Origin: Entoloma clypeatum
Taxonomy: Eukaryota > Basidiomycota > Agaricomycetes > Agaricales > Entolomataceae
NCBI GenBank assembly: GCA_963565915.1
Contig: OY751488.1
Coordinates: 5,146,001 to 5,210,000 of the forward strand
Length of the DNA stretch: 64,000 nucleotides
Reading direction: 5' to 3'
Positions within the stretch are counted from its first letter, which is position 1; every line of letters begins with the position of its first letter. Below are positions 24,401 through 33,738 of this stretch, piece by piece. The translations under genes were made by a program, and so were the position numbers. A model generated the notes under the pieces. It worked only from the letters and a program-made list of their open reading frames with translations, was not told the DNA's origin and searched no databases.

Positions 24401-25095
24401 GGGCGGAATGGATCGCAATCGCAGAATTCCAGTACAATGACAAAGAACATCAAGCGACAAAGTACACACCATTCTATCTCAACTACGGTCTGCATCCTTG
24501 GAAGGGAGAACTTGTGTTGGAAGACACCAATCCGGCAGCAAACGACTTCTTGAAAAAACTCAAACAGGCACGAGAAGAAGCCAACGCAGCACTGAAACAG
24601 GCACAGGATCAGATGAAGAAGACAGTTGACACACGACGAAGCCCGTCTCGGGATTACCGCATCGGAGACAAGGTGTGGCTGGAAGGGACTAACATCAGGA
24701 CTGATCGTCCCTCAAAGAAACTTGACGCCCTCCGACACGGACCGTTCAAAGTCCTAGAGAAGAAAGGAGCTAGCGCATACCGTCTTGATCTTCCCAAAAC
24801 CTGGAAAATGATCCACCCTGTGTTCAACGAAACCCTGTTATCACCATACGAAACCCCGAAGTATGCCATTCAGAAAAAGAAGCCAGCCCCTGATCCGATC
24901 ATCGTCGAAGGACGAGAAGAATACCATGTCTCCACGATCCTGGACTCTCGAAAATTCCGCGGAAAGATCCAGTACCTCGTCCAATGGGAAGGGTATGGCC
25001 CAGAAGAGAACACGTGGGAACCTCGGACTAATGTTCAGAACGCTCAAGACTTGATCCGAGACTTTCATCGGCAAAATCCATCGCGTCCACAATAA
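21421..25095 (+). pseudogene. pol: Pol polyprotein of element 2, one TGA stop
   Basis: The frame is one behind Gag. Order: aspartic protease with DSGCERTC (21652), RT with FYMDD-type YMDDIVV at 22693, RNase H (ETDASGYAIGAVLS), integrase zinc region, then the DDE core (IGIDVVGPIP, ISDRGPQF, and the Glu in GQAERSHQE). It ends with a chromodomain (about 24928-25080: [30 protein letters not shown]) and TAA at 25093-25095. Only one lesion was seen: TGA at 22024-22026 between protease and RT, where the element 3 copy has CGC. All catalytic residues checked are present. The chromodomain places it in the chromovirus clade. Confidence 0.9.
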
Positions 25096-25210
25096 AAGAA
25101 CAAACTTTGAGCCATTTTCCACATCGACTTCTGTCACATCGAGTTCCCCACTCCAACTCTTCTCGCCCAACACGCCGTTCTTCTTATACCTTTCAAACAT
25201 CATTTCTGCC

Positions 25211-25579
25211 ATGTCCAACATCACCGCCGCCTCCACTGATGCTTCCGATATCAACCCCACCATCACCACCCTCATCGGCGAAGCGCTCTCCATGCGCGAC
25301 CAGATCCATGCGCTCGAAACCTCCGTTGCCGACATCCTTCACCGGCAGATGCATATCCGCCTTCATACCCTTTCCGATTTGCCAACCGCCCCCACCGCTG
25401 AGGAGAAACTCATCCTCAAAAACTATACCAACACCCTTGCTGTCGAGAACCGACGCCTTCGCCTCGCCGTTCGAGGTTTAGAGTTTGCCACAGCGGTAAA
25501 CGATGAACTGATAAAGGATTGGGGTAACCGAGTTGACCCTGCCTGGGCCGATCCAAATGGCAACGATGGATGGGAGTAG
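25211..25579 (+). CDS. accessory ORF between pol and 3' LTR (element 2)
   Basis: A 122-residue ORF with its own ATG starts 116 bases after the pol stop and ends 37 bases before the 3' LTR. The protein is mostly helical and amphipathic (EALSMRDQIHALETS, then VENRRLRLAVRGLEFA), so a coiled coil is likely. It has no signal peptide or membrane helix, so it is not an envelope protein. A clear homologue with mostly conservative changes sits in the same place in element 3 (37522-37893). I recognise no family. Confidence 0.7.
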   Translation: MSNITAASTDASDINPTITTLIGEALSMRDQIHALETSVADILHRQMHIRLHTLSDLPTAPTAEEKLILKNYTNTLAVENRRLRLAVRGLEFATAVNDELIKDWGNRVDPAWADPNGNDGWE

Positions 25580-25616
25580 GTAGTCTGTGAGGACACAGAC
25601 CTTGAAGAGGGGAACA

Positions 25617-25984
25617 TGTTACGGACTAACGACTACGGACATATATGCTTACTTTTTCACTTTTACTCATCGGCCCCCGCTTACACATATCGTATTATAC
25701 TTTATTTCCTTTAGTATACTTCGCTCCCGCGCTGACTCGCTTTCCGCAGCTGTCTGACTCATTCCGCAGTCGTCTTACTCAGACGCACTGCCTTCCGCAG
25801 TTATCTTACTCAGATACACTGCCTTGCGCAGCACTGACTCATATGCTATCGCCTATAGTCAGTACCTATATAAACCCTTTGTACTATAGCTAGATTCCTT
25901 AGATTTAGCAATCACATTGCTCTTCGCCTTTCCATCTTCCTGCATACTCTGCCCGAACCTTGGAACGGTTTGTTACGCATAACA
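25617..25984 (+). repeat. 3' LTR of element 2
   Basis: Reads identical to the 5' LTR over all 368 bases, preceded by a purine-rich tract. Followed by the right copy of CCAGA (25985-25989), then about 26 bases of Plavaka coding sequence in the frame left at 19416. Confidence 0.95.
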
Positions 25985-26015
25985 CCAGAAGACTTTGACT
26001 GATGATGGTGCCCCT

Positions 26016-26325
26016 TGTTGAAGTTCCACCTGGGTGCTAGCCACAGATGTACTGCGCAACACAGCTACAGTGGAAGTAATCTACTCTACCGTTCTAGTCA
26101 CTTACTTGGTTGGGAAGGGTGAGGCTGGTGAGAGCAGTTGAGGCTGGTAAGAGCGATGGAGCTGGTTAAGAGTCAAGAGACAACTTGTTGATATTGACAG
26201 TTTCCTGGTCTTATATACCGTACTACTGTTTGTACCAACCAAATAAGTATGTAATCGAAGATGTGTAAATGGTCACATGATGTAATCTAATCTAATCTAA
26301 TCTATGTGATGGAAAAGTTTCAACA
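26016..26325 (-). repeat. 3' LTR of the Copia element
   Basis: 310 bp with inverted TGTTGAA/TTCAACA ends. On the plus strand it is followed by a run of seven C (26326 onward), which is a G-rich polypurine tract for the reverse-oriented element. A TAATC pentamer array (TCTAATCTAATCTAATC) lies near 26284. Confidence 0.85.
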
Positions 26326-26394
26326 CCCCCCCATATTTAGTACATACTTCTAAATACATTTTTACTTTTTCCCATATAGGTACTCTTGCTTCGT

Positions 26395-29300
26395 CTAGTT
26401 TTTAAGTAATCCAAAGTACGGGATAAACTTGTTGAAGAGGATTTTCCCCAGATTTTTAGTTAAAAGGTCTGCAGGGTTATTCACTCCTTCAATGAATTCG
26501 ACCGTAATGATGCCTTCGGATACTTTTTCTCTGACGAAGTGGAATCGCACATCGATGTGCTTGGACCGCTTTTCAGTTACAGGGTTGGATGCGATAAAGA
26601 CGGAGCCATTGTTATCTCCATAGATCGGGACTGATCCGATCTGCATCCCAAGTTCAGCAAGCATGCTTCTAAGCCATGTTACTGCGCGACTGCAATCTGA
26701 TAGCGCCATGTATTCTGCTTCCGTGGAAGAAAGGGCAATGGTTTTTTGCGCCGATGAAACCCATGTTACTGCTCCAGATGCCAGTGATATGAAGTAACCA
26801 GTGGTGGACTTTCTGGTGTTTTCGTCTGACGCCCAATCGGAGTCTGTGAATGCGTAGATCCCTTTCCCAGAATCACCATCGTACATGATCGCGTAATTCT
26901 TTGTTGTCTTCAAATACCTGCAAATATCCCTAGCCACTTCTAAATGGCATTTGGTAGGGTTTGCAGAGAATTGGGACATTTTGATCACGGCGAAGCAAAT
27001 GTCGGGTCTTGTCCCAATCATTAAGTACAATAATGATCCGATGACGGATTGGTACTTGGATCTGAGTTCCGCATTGGGTTCATCTTCAGACTTCATGGGT
27101 TTGTAGCCCGTCGGGAGTGGGGTATGGGTGGCGTTAGATTCACTCATCCCCATGTGTGTGAGAATTATCTCAAGGTAGGGTACTTGATCAATGAAGATCC
27201 TCTTCCCACATTGCCTTATTTGGATTGAGAGAAATTCTTTTGGTTCCCCATCCGGGACTAGGTGGCCTAGGTCCCTACATTCCCATGTTGTCATGAAGGC
27301 CTTCTTCTTTTCTAGCGTGTATTCCTGGTTTGTGCCGAGAAAAGCAGAGTCATCGACATAAATGACGGCGATCACAGTTTCCCCTTTGGTACTTGTGTGA
27401 ATAAAAACTCCCGCATCGGAGTGAAGCCGGACAAAGCCGAGCTTTTTCATGGAGGAATCGAGTTCCCTCCACCAGGCTAATGCGGCCTGCTTGAGTCTGT
27501 ATAGGGCTTTGTAGAGTCGGTACACGAGGTGTTCTTTCCCTTTTACTATGTAGCCCTCAGGTTGTCGCATGTAAATTACCTCACGGAGTGTTCCATAGAG
27601 GAAGGCTGCTGAGACGTCCAAGAGTGTCATGAACCACCCTTCAAGGGCTGTCAATGCCAGAATCAACCGGACAGTCTCGTACCTCACTACTGGTGAGAAG
27701 ATCTGATCGAAGTCGATCCCTTCTACCTGTGAGAAATCTTTTGCGACAAGGCGCGCTTTTAAACACCCGTCGGATTTTTCATTGTAAACCCATTTGTTCC
27801 TTAGAGCTTTCCTCCCTGTAGGTAGGGGTACTAACTCCGTGATCACCCCGCGGCTTTTGAGCATGTCTAGCTCTTTTTGTTCTGCCGCATACCAATCTTC
27901 TTTGTTTGGAAGAGGGTATATATCTTTGTGTGACATTTTGATGATGCCCACTTGGATAGAGATTGCCTCCATTAGGAGATCATTCATCCATGCCGTTTGA
28001 CCGCCTAATCTATGTCTTCGATCCATTTTTTCAAGATCAGAAGCAGGGGTGTCTTCCCCATAGATGCTACCTGGCATTCTCCGAACTTGTCGTTCCCTGA
28101 TCGGTCGATCTGGTACTTGTTCTGGTTCCGGAGTGGGTACTCATGGTTCATCATCGGGCTCGCTAGACGGCAGGTCATCGTCTGATTCAGGGTGATCCTG
28201 TCCAGTGGGAACAGGGTCGTGAGGTTTTTTGTAATGACTGTCATTGTCATCATTTCCGGGGATGAGGTCCTCAAACTCATCAGCCGGTTTTGGGTTTTCC
28301 ATTTCTGGATGGTTTTCTGGCAAAGGGTCGGTGTGGCATCTAGGGTACTTGCTTTCATCAAAGATAGCTTTCCCACCCATGAAAATTGTATTAGTCTCAG
28401 GATCCATGAAACGGTATCCTTTGACCCCTGGCTTTGATCCGAGATAAATCATCAATCGAGATCTAGATTCCAGGGAATTTCTACGTTTTTCTTTTGGGAT
28501 ATACACATATGCTTGACATCCGAAGACTCTGATGCTTGACATATCGGGAATCTCATTGGTCACCCTGAAGTAAGGGGTATTCCATTCGAGACGCTGCATG
28601 GGTGTTCTGTTGTAGAGGAAAGCTGCATGTTCCAAACAGAATTCCCACCACATAGGGGGTAGGCATGCATCGAAGCGTAAAGCCTGAGATTTTTCCCATA
28701 GGGTTCGATTTATCCGTTCTGCTCTACCATTCTGCTGGTGCTGATATGGGAGCGTGACGTCGATCAGAATTCCATGATCGGCAAGTACATCCTTGTATTC
28801 GTTGAATTCTCCACCTCCATCAACTCGCCACTTTTTAGGAGTAGCAGCGAATTGATTCTGGGTCATCGCAAGAAATTGTCGTAGTGCCGTAACGGCATCT
28901 GACTTCTTTCTAAGCAAGACGACCCAGACGTGGGATGAAAAATCGTCCAAAAACGTAAGGAAATATTTATATTTATGGTATGATGCCGTGGATATCTGCT
29001 TGAGATCAGAATGGATCAGATCAAAGGTTTTTGTTGCCCTTGTTATCGAATTGGGATATGATTGATTAGACATTTTCCCTTTGAGGCAGCCTGTGCAACT
29101 TTCCTGTGATTTTTCACATACTAGTGTTTCAGGTACCCCTTTGGTACTGGTGGGAATCTTTCGGAGTGCTTGATCATTTGGGTGACCAAGACGCTTGTGC
29201 CATGTTTCGACAGTGATTTCGCTTGAGATCGCATGGATCTGATCATAGCGTATTTCAGTGTCTAACCAGTAAATGGTTTGACCAAGGATGCGGGGCGTAA

Positions 29301-29983
29301 ACTGGATTTTGCTCAGCCCTTTGGAGATGTTAATTTCCACAAGTCCCGTCTACTTTGTAACCATGGTTAAGGAAGACGCCTAGGGACAATAGGCGTGTGT
29401 CCATGTCCGGGATGTAGAACACCGGTCTGAGAAGATGGGTTTTAACTTCCCCATTTAGGGTGTGCCGTACTGGAACAGCCCCAACTCTGAGAATTTCCAG
29501 TTTCTTCCCTTTGGCTGCAGTTTGGACGAATCACTTGACTGTGAGAGGTCTATAATATGCGAAGTCCTTAAACTCATAGGTGAAGTGTAAAGAGGCGCCG
29601 GAATCTAATATCCATTGCGCGCGTTCTTTTTCCTTTCAATGTGTACAAGAAGCAAAATGTTTAATATATTTTTTATGTAAATCACTGCTAAAGTGATCTA
29701 CACATTCTGTACTGGTACTGGCTATTATATCATACGTCTGTTGAGAGGTATTGTTAGCTTTCCGCAATTGGTAAGGTTTAAGAAAGGGTTTCGATGAACC
29801 GTCAAGTTCTATCTCGTCCTCAAACACATCCGGCCCCATCCATTCTTGGTCGATGTCCATCATCTTCAGCGATTCTTCTATCGACGGGGCTACGTGACGC
29901 TGTTTAGCCGGCCTTTTGTCAATGTCAGGAATGATGGTATCCAAGATACGAAGGTTCGATCCAGAGGGTTGTGTGCCGATCTC
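26395..29983 (-). pseudogene. pol: Pol of the Copia element
   Basis: Reading from high to low coordinates: protease with WILDSGAS (near 29600), a GAG-pre-integrase and zinc region (HKRLGHPN, CTGCLKGKM), the integrase core (IHSDLKQ, RVDGGGEFNEY, GRAERINRTL), RT with IYVDDSAFLG, and RNase H (AFTDSDWASDENTRKSTTG, SSTEAEYMALS) with the C-terminal end GLLKN at 26395. In-frame TGA stops at 29636-29638, 29531-29533 and 28141-28143 and a one-base frameshift near 29355 disable it. The frame is otherwise well preserved. Confidence 0.85.
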
Positions 29984-31156
29984 TCAGGCAAGCTTTCGCA
30001 CCCTCTCGTTCTTTTTCCACACTGACGGCTTTCCAGAGGGAAGCCCGGTGTACTGAGAAGGAGGCGGGTTCATGTGTTGCAGGAGTGACTGCATTCTTTC
30101 CGACTCAGGCTGCGCGGTACTCGTAGTTTTCCCGCGGCCCGTTACAGTGGTGAAGGCGGGGGCACGTTGACGAGGAGGAAGGGGACAGGGAGCAGGACAA
30201 CGAGGGGTGTGCTCAATAGCTGGTGCGATGAACTCAACCATCTCCTCAGCATGGTCGGAGTCGTTGTCGGCGTTGTTGGCACGTTTCTTCTGGTTGCGCC
30301 AGCGTCCCTTTCCCTTCTGCTTTTCAGAAGCGGTACTCAGGTCGGTCGAGTTAGGCTGCTCATCAGCATTGTTCCGCGAGGTACTCGGCGCTGTTTGCTT
30401 TTCCCATTTGGGGTCTTGCCCCTTTCGCTTTGTCCCGGAGATTTTCCGGGCCTGCTCGTTGGACGCCTGAGTAGACCCAATCGCATACTTGCGCCTGTAC
30501 TCTGAAACGATGCTGTCGGTGACTGCCTGCCATGTGAAGTCGTCGGCGTCGTAGATGTGAAAGAGGGCGGTGGAGAGAGACGACCAAGCGTCAGGAATGG
30601 CGCTTGCCAGGATCATAGCCTGCATCAGATCAGGCACGACGAACTTCGTGTCGCTGAGGCGAGCGAAGAGTGACCCGAGGCACTCGATTTCCGGTACGGG
30701 GTTGCGACCCGAGAGCTTGAAGGAGGCAGCGGCCTTGAAGTCGTCGAAAATGGTGGCGGGGGAGACCTTCGAATATGCGTCCTTTAATGATGTCCAGGCT
30801 TCCTTCGAGGTCTTGGCGTCTTTGATGTGTCTCCTGATGGCTTCGGAGATCTTGAGGCGGATGGAACCCAGGGCCATGTCGTCGTCCCTAATCCAGTTTT
30901 TCCTTTCTTTGTGGAAGGCGGGCTGGTCGACGGTGGTGGTGATGACCGGAGGCTGGGTTGCAGATGTCAAGGTGGCGGAGGCAGGGGTGGAGACCGTGAC
31001 GGTGAAGTCCGCAATGTCGGGGCGCTCAATGTCGCCGGATACGAGGCGCCAGACTCCTTGATGGAGAAGGTACGACTTCATTTTTTCGGCCCAACTCTGG
31101 TAGTCAATGCTGTTGAAGATGACGATGGAGTCGAGGGCGGAGCGAGAGGTAGACAT
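29984..31156 (-). CDS. gag: Gag of the Copia element
   Basis: 390 residues from ATG 31156. The N-terminal IDYQSWAEKMKSYLLHQGVWRLVSG and middle KEAWTSLKDAYSK, FARLSDTKFVVPD blocks are typical of Copia-type Gag (UBN2-like). The stop is a TGA at 29984-29986, after which the same frame continues into coding-like sequence. In an intact element Gag and Pol were therefore probably one open frame. Confidence 0.8.
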   Translation of the reverse strand: MSTSRSALDSIVIFNSIDYQSWAEKMKSYLLHQGVWRLVSGDIERPDIADFTVTVSTPASATLTSATQPPVITTTVDQPAFHKERKNWIRDDDMALGSIRLKISEAIRRHIKDAKTSKEAWTSLKDAYSKVSPATIFDDFKAAASFKLSGRNPVPEIECLGSLFARLSDTKFVVPDLMQAMILASAIPDAWSSLSTALFHIYDADDFTWQAVTDSIVSEYRRKYAIGSTQASNEQARKISGTKRKGQDPKWEKQTAPSTSRNNADEQPNSTDLSTASEKQKGKGRWRNQKKRANNADNDSDHAEEMVEFIAPAIEHTPRCPAPCPLPPRQRAPAFTTVTGRGKTTSTAQPESERMQSLLQHMNPPPSQYTGLPSGKPSVWKKNERVRKLA

Positions 31157-31500
31157 TTTTTAATGAATCTAAAAGGAGTTCTCCCAATCAGTGATGTTCT
31201 TTTTTAGAGAAAACAAATAAATGATTCCTCATAACATATTCCCTTCAGGAATAGCGGTTTTGTGGGAAAAACCCTTTTTGTCAGAAGTGTATGAGGTACG
31301 ATCAATGTTTCCACATGACGTGTACTAAGTCAATCCCCTTAGGGACGCTTCATGACAGGTACTTGTCGTAATGACGTCCCCAGGTTCATGTGTGAAGAAG
31401 TAAGACTCAGAACCTAGATCTTTCAATCGGTTCTTTGCCAACCAGGGTAGAGTGGGCAGGTACTTGCTGTTGCCAGCGTTCCCAAGTCCCTCTGCTATCC

Positions 31501-31513
31501 GGGGCCCATAACC
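31501..31513 (-). promoter_or_regulatory. Copia primer-binding site, half-tRNA(iMet) type
   Basis: Read on the minus strand, GGTTATGGGCCCC follows the 5' LTR end directly. It is complementary to the anticodon stem-loop region of initiator tRNA-Met (GGGCCCATAACC), as in Drosophila copia, which primes with a cleaved half tRNA rather than with the 3' acceptor end. Confidence 0.65.
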
Positions 31514-31710
31514 TGTTGAAGTTCCACCTGGGCGCTAGCCACAGATGTACTGAGCAACACAGCTACAGTGGAAGTAATCTACTCTACCGTTCTAGTCACT
31601 TACTTGGTTGGGAAGGGTGAGGCTGGTGAGAGCGGTTGAGGCTGGTAAGAGCGATGGAGCTGGTTAAGAGTCAAGAGACAACTTGTTGATATTGACGGTT
31701 TTCTGGTCTT
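31514..31710 (-). repeat. truncated 5' LTR of the Copia element
   Basis: Matches the first 197 bases of the left LTR with five substitutions, then changes abruptly to the element 3 LTR at 31711. The missing 113 bases do not reappear after element 3 ends at 38328. Confidence 0.85.
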
Positions 31711-32080
31711 TGTTACGGACTAACGACTACGGACGTATACGCTTACCTTTTTACTTTTACTCATCGGCCCCCACTTACACATATCATATTATACTTTATT
31801 TCCTTTAGTATACTTCGCTCCCGCGCTGACTCGCTTTCCGCAGCTGTCTGACTCATTCCGCAGTCAGCTTACTCATTAGTGCATAGCCTTCCGCAGTCGC
31901 CTTACTCATGCGCACTGCCTTCCGCAGTTACTGACTCATTCGCTACCGCTCATAGTCAGTACTATATAAACCTCATGTACCATAGCTACATTCCTTAGAT
32001 TTAGCAATCACATTGCTCTTCGCCTTTCCATCTTCCTGCATACTCTGCCCAAACCTTGGAACGGTTTGTTACGCATAACA
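31711..32080 (+). repeat. 5' LTR of element 3
   Basis: 370 bp, TGTTACGG to GCATAACA. The 11-base AGATTTAGCAA (31997-32007) again pairs perfectly with TTGCTAAATCT just inside the LTR (32083-32093). A TATATAAA box precedes it. Confidence 0.9.
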
Positions 32081-32089
32081 AGTTGCTAA

Positions 32090-32473
32090 ATCTTGTTAGG
32101 TTCGCCCAGAGCGAAGAGAGCAACTACCAGACGAGTCAAGACGTCGCGCTTCTTTGAAGACTTCACCAGTAACCCATTCAGCACGCCAGAAACCCGACAG
32201 GAGGAGCTAAGTCCTCGAGACAGTATCGATTTTACACTCATCCAGCAGTACATCGAATCGGAGATCCGTCGCATCCTACAGCAGGTGCTTGACAAAGAAC
32301 TAGACAACGACGAGCATCGCCCCCACAGCGAGATAGCAGAGAGCATCCATCTTGCTCGGCAACACCAGATCGCGTGTTACAACGCCCGACAGAACGAACT
32401 CGAAAGCTTTCGCGTTCAAGAAGGACCTCAGACAGGTCGGATCACAGAGATCAGAGAGTTTATCGGTGTCTAG
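32090..32473 (+). pseudogene. N-terminal Gag-region frame of element 3
   Basis: Equivalent to 19794-20573 of element 2 with nearly the same protein (DSIDFTLIQQYIESEIRR). It is cut by TAG at 32471-32473 where element 2 has CAG, a C-to-T change. Confidence 0.5.
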
Positions 32474-32499
32474 ACAACCGTTATCAGAAGATTGATTAG

Positions 32500-33738
32500 G
32501 ACGCTCACATCAAGACGTCCCAGAGCCACATCATCACGTCTTACTCGAAGCAGCAGATCTACGCCCACTTCACCACCGAAGAACAACAAACCAAGTACAA
32601 CCGCTGGGCACAAAACGAGAGACTTGACCCCTTCTCGAGACCAACAGACGCGCAGGAACAGAGATTCCTTAGAGATTTACAAAGGAAATACTCTGAATGT
32701 TTTGCCACCGATTCCGCCGACGAGTCCCCTGACGAATTTACTTTTGACTCTGCGCAGTCAGATATCGAACAGACGCCTAGAACAGGGACTCATTTTCAAT
32801 CCTTACCTGTATCCCGAACCCCATCTTCATCCCAACAACCCGACTCCTCTTCTCCTCCACAGACTCTAAACATGGCAGAAGCTCCGGCTGTACAAACAAT
32901 GGATACATCCAAGATCATCAAGGATCCTGGGATGTTCAAGGACAGATACACCTTTGACGAGTGGTGGAAAGCCACCAAACTATACATCAGGTTCCAAAAG
33001 AGCCTCACAGACGATCAGAAGATTCTTGCGGTGCTATCCCGCATGATGGAAGGGTCCGGCAGACACTGGGCCAGTAACAAGTTAGACGCTCTTGCCGTTG
33101 ACAACGAGAACATCACCTGGCTAGGTTTTTCCGATGATATTGCCACACGATTCTCCATCGCCAACAAGTCGGTCGCTGCCAAAGCGAGACTCGAAGTCCT
33201 GAAACAAGAGAAACGCACTGTTGATGAATTCTTGGATGAATTTGAAGAACTCTTGAAACTGTCAAACCTTGGCAAAGAAACTGGGAAATACATCCTAGAG
33301 AAGAACGTCAACCGCAGAATCTCTGAACAAGTGGCCAGCGATGGCAAGACATACACCGATTACGCAAGGGAGATTCGAAACAAGGGACGACAGATGGAAG
33401 GACATGCACTGGTCATCCGAGGTGGCGGCGACATGCGCACCGGATCGGGTACCACTTATGGTGGTCAGGGCAAGGCCATGGAGATCGACAAAGCAGGAGT
33501 AGCCCGTTGCTACAACTGTCAACGCTTCGGTCATCTGGCTAAAGACTGTAGCGCTCCAAAGAAGAAAGATGGTCGCAAGTGTTTCAACTGTGACCAAGAA
33601 GGCCATATCGCGCGCAACTGCCGCAAGCTGAAGAAGAACTCCGGAAGGGTTAGGAAGGTGTCCGAGGAAGATGCCGAGAATGATGAAACCACAATCTTAG
33701 AAGCCGACGAGAAGGATTTTCTCGAAGGGTCCGATTAA
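32500..33738 (+). CDS. gag: Gag of element 3
   Basis: Open from 32500, first ATG at 32872 (MAEAPAVQTMDTSK), stop TAA 33736-33738. The capsid-like region and the two zinc knuckles (CYNCQRFGHLAKDC, CFNCDQEGHIARNC) match element 2. The overlap with pol carries GGATTTT at 33714-33720 in the frameshift phase. Confidence 0.85.
   Translation, partial: DAHIKTSQSHIITSYSKQQIYAHFTTEEQQTKYNRWAQNERLDPFSRPTDAQEQRFLRDLQRKYSECFATDSADESPDEFTFDSAQSDIEQTPRTGTHFQSLPVSRTPSSSQQPDSSSPPQTLNMAEAPAVQTMDTSKIIKDPGMFKDRYTFDEWWKATKLYIRFQKSLTDDQKILAVLSRMMEGSGRHWASNKLDALAVDNENITWLGFSDDIATRFSIANKSVAAKARLEVLKQEKRTVDEFLDEFEELLKLSNLGKETGKYILEKNVNRRISEQVASDGKTYTDYAREIRNKGRQMEGHALVIRGGGDMRTGSGTTYGGQGKAMEIDKAGVARCYNCQRFGHLAKDCSAPKKKDGRKCFNCDQEGHIARNCRKLKKNSGRVRKVSEEDAENDETTILEADEKDFLEGSD
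33714..33720 (+). promoter_or_regulatory. putative -1 frameshift heptamer GGATTTT
   Basis: Same heptamer, phase and distance from the gag stop as in element 2, although flanking bases differ (TTTCTC here, TTTCCC there). Confidence 0.6.

Larger units (their letters stand above)
19417..25984 (+). mobile_element. Ty3/Gypsy chromovirus (element 2), recent insertion
   Basis: Complete 6568-bp element with two 368-bp LTRs (19417-19784 and 25617-25984) that read as identical base by base. Both have TGTTA/TAACA termini and are flanked by the CCAGA duplication. Internal order is a self-priming site, an N-terminal Gag frame, gag with two zinc knuckles, a -1 frameshift site, pol ending in a chromodomain, an accessory ORF, a purine-rich tract (GAAGAGGGGAA), and the 3' LTR. 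LTR identity implies very recent insertion, yet pol carries a TGA stop at 22024. Confidence 0.95.
26016..31710 (-). mobile_element. Ty1/Copia LTR retrotransposon, right LTR truncated
   Basis: Reverse-oriented element. The full LTR is at 26016-26325 (310 bp, TGTTGAAG to TTTCAACA). A partial LTR at 31514-31710 keeps the first 197 bases with five differences, then is cut by element 3. Gag, protease, integrase, RT and RNase H follow in Copia order on the minus strand. Lesions are TGA at 29984-29986, 29636-29638, 29531-29533 and 28141-28143 and a frameshift at about 29355. The left LTR starts inside the Plavaka coding sequence. A right target duplication cannot be seen because that end is missing. 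Confidence 0.9.

Noticed and set aside
25211..25579. env-like gene in element 2
   Set aside because: Right position, but no signal peptide, membrane helix or cleavage site; called an accessory ORF instead.
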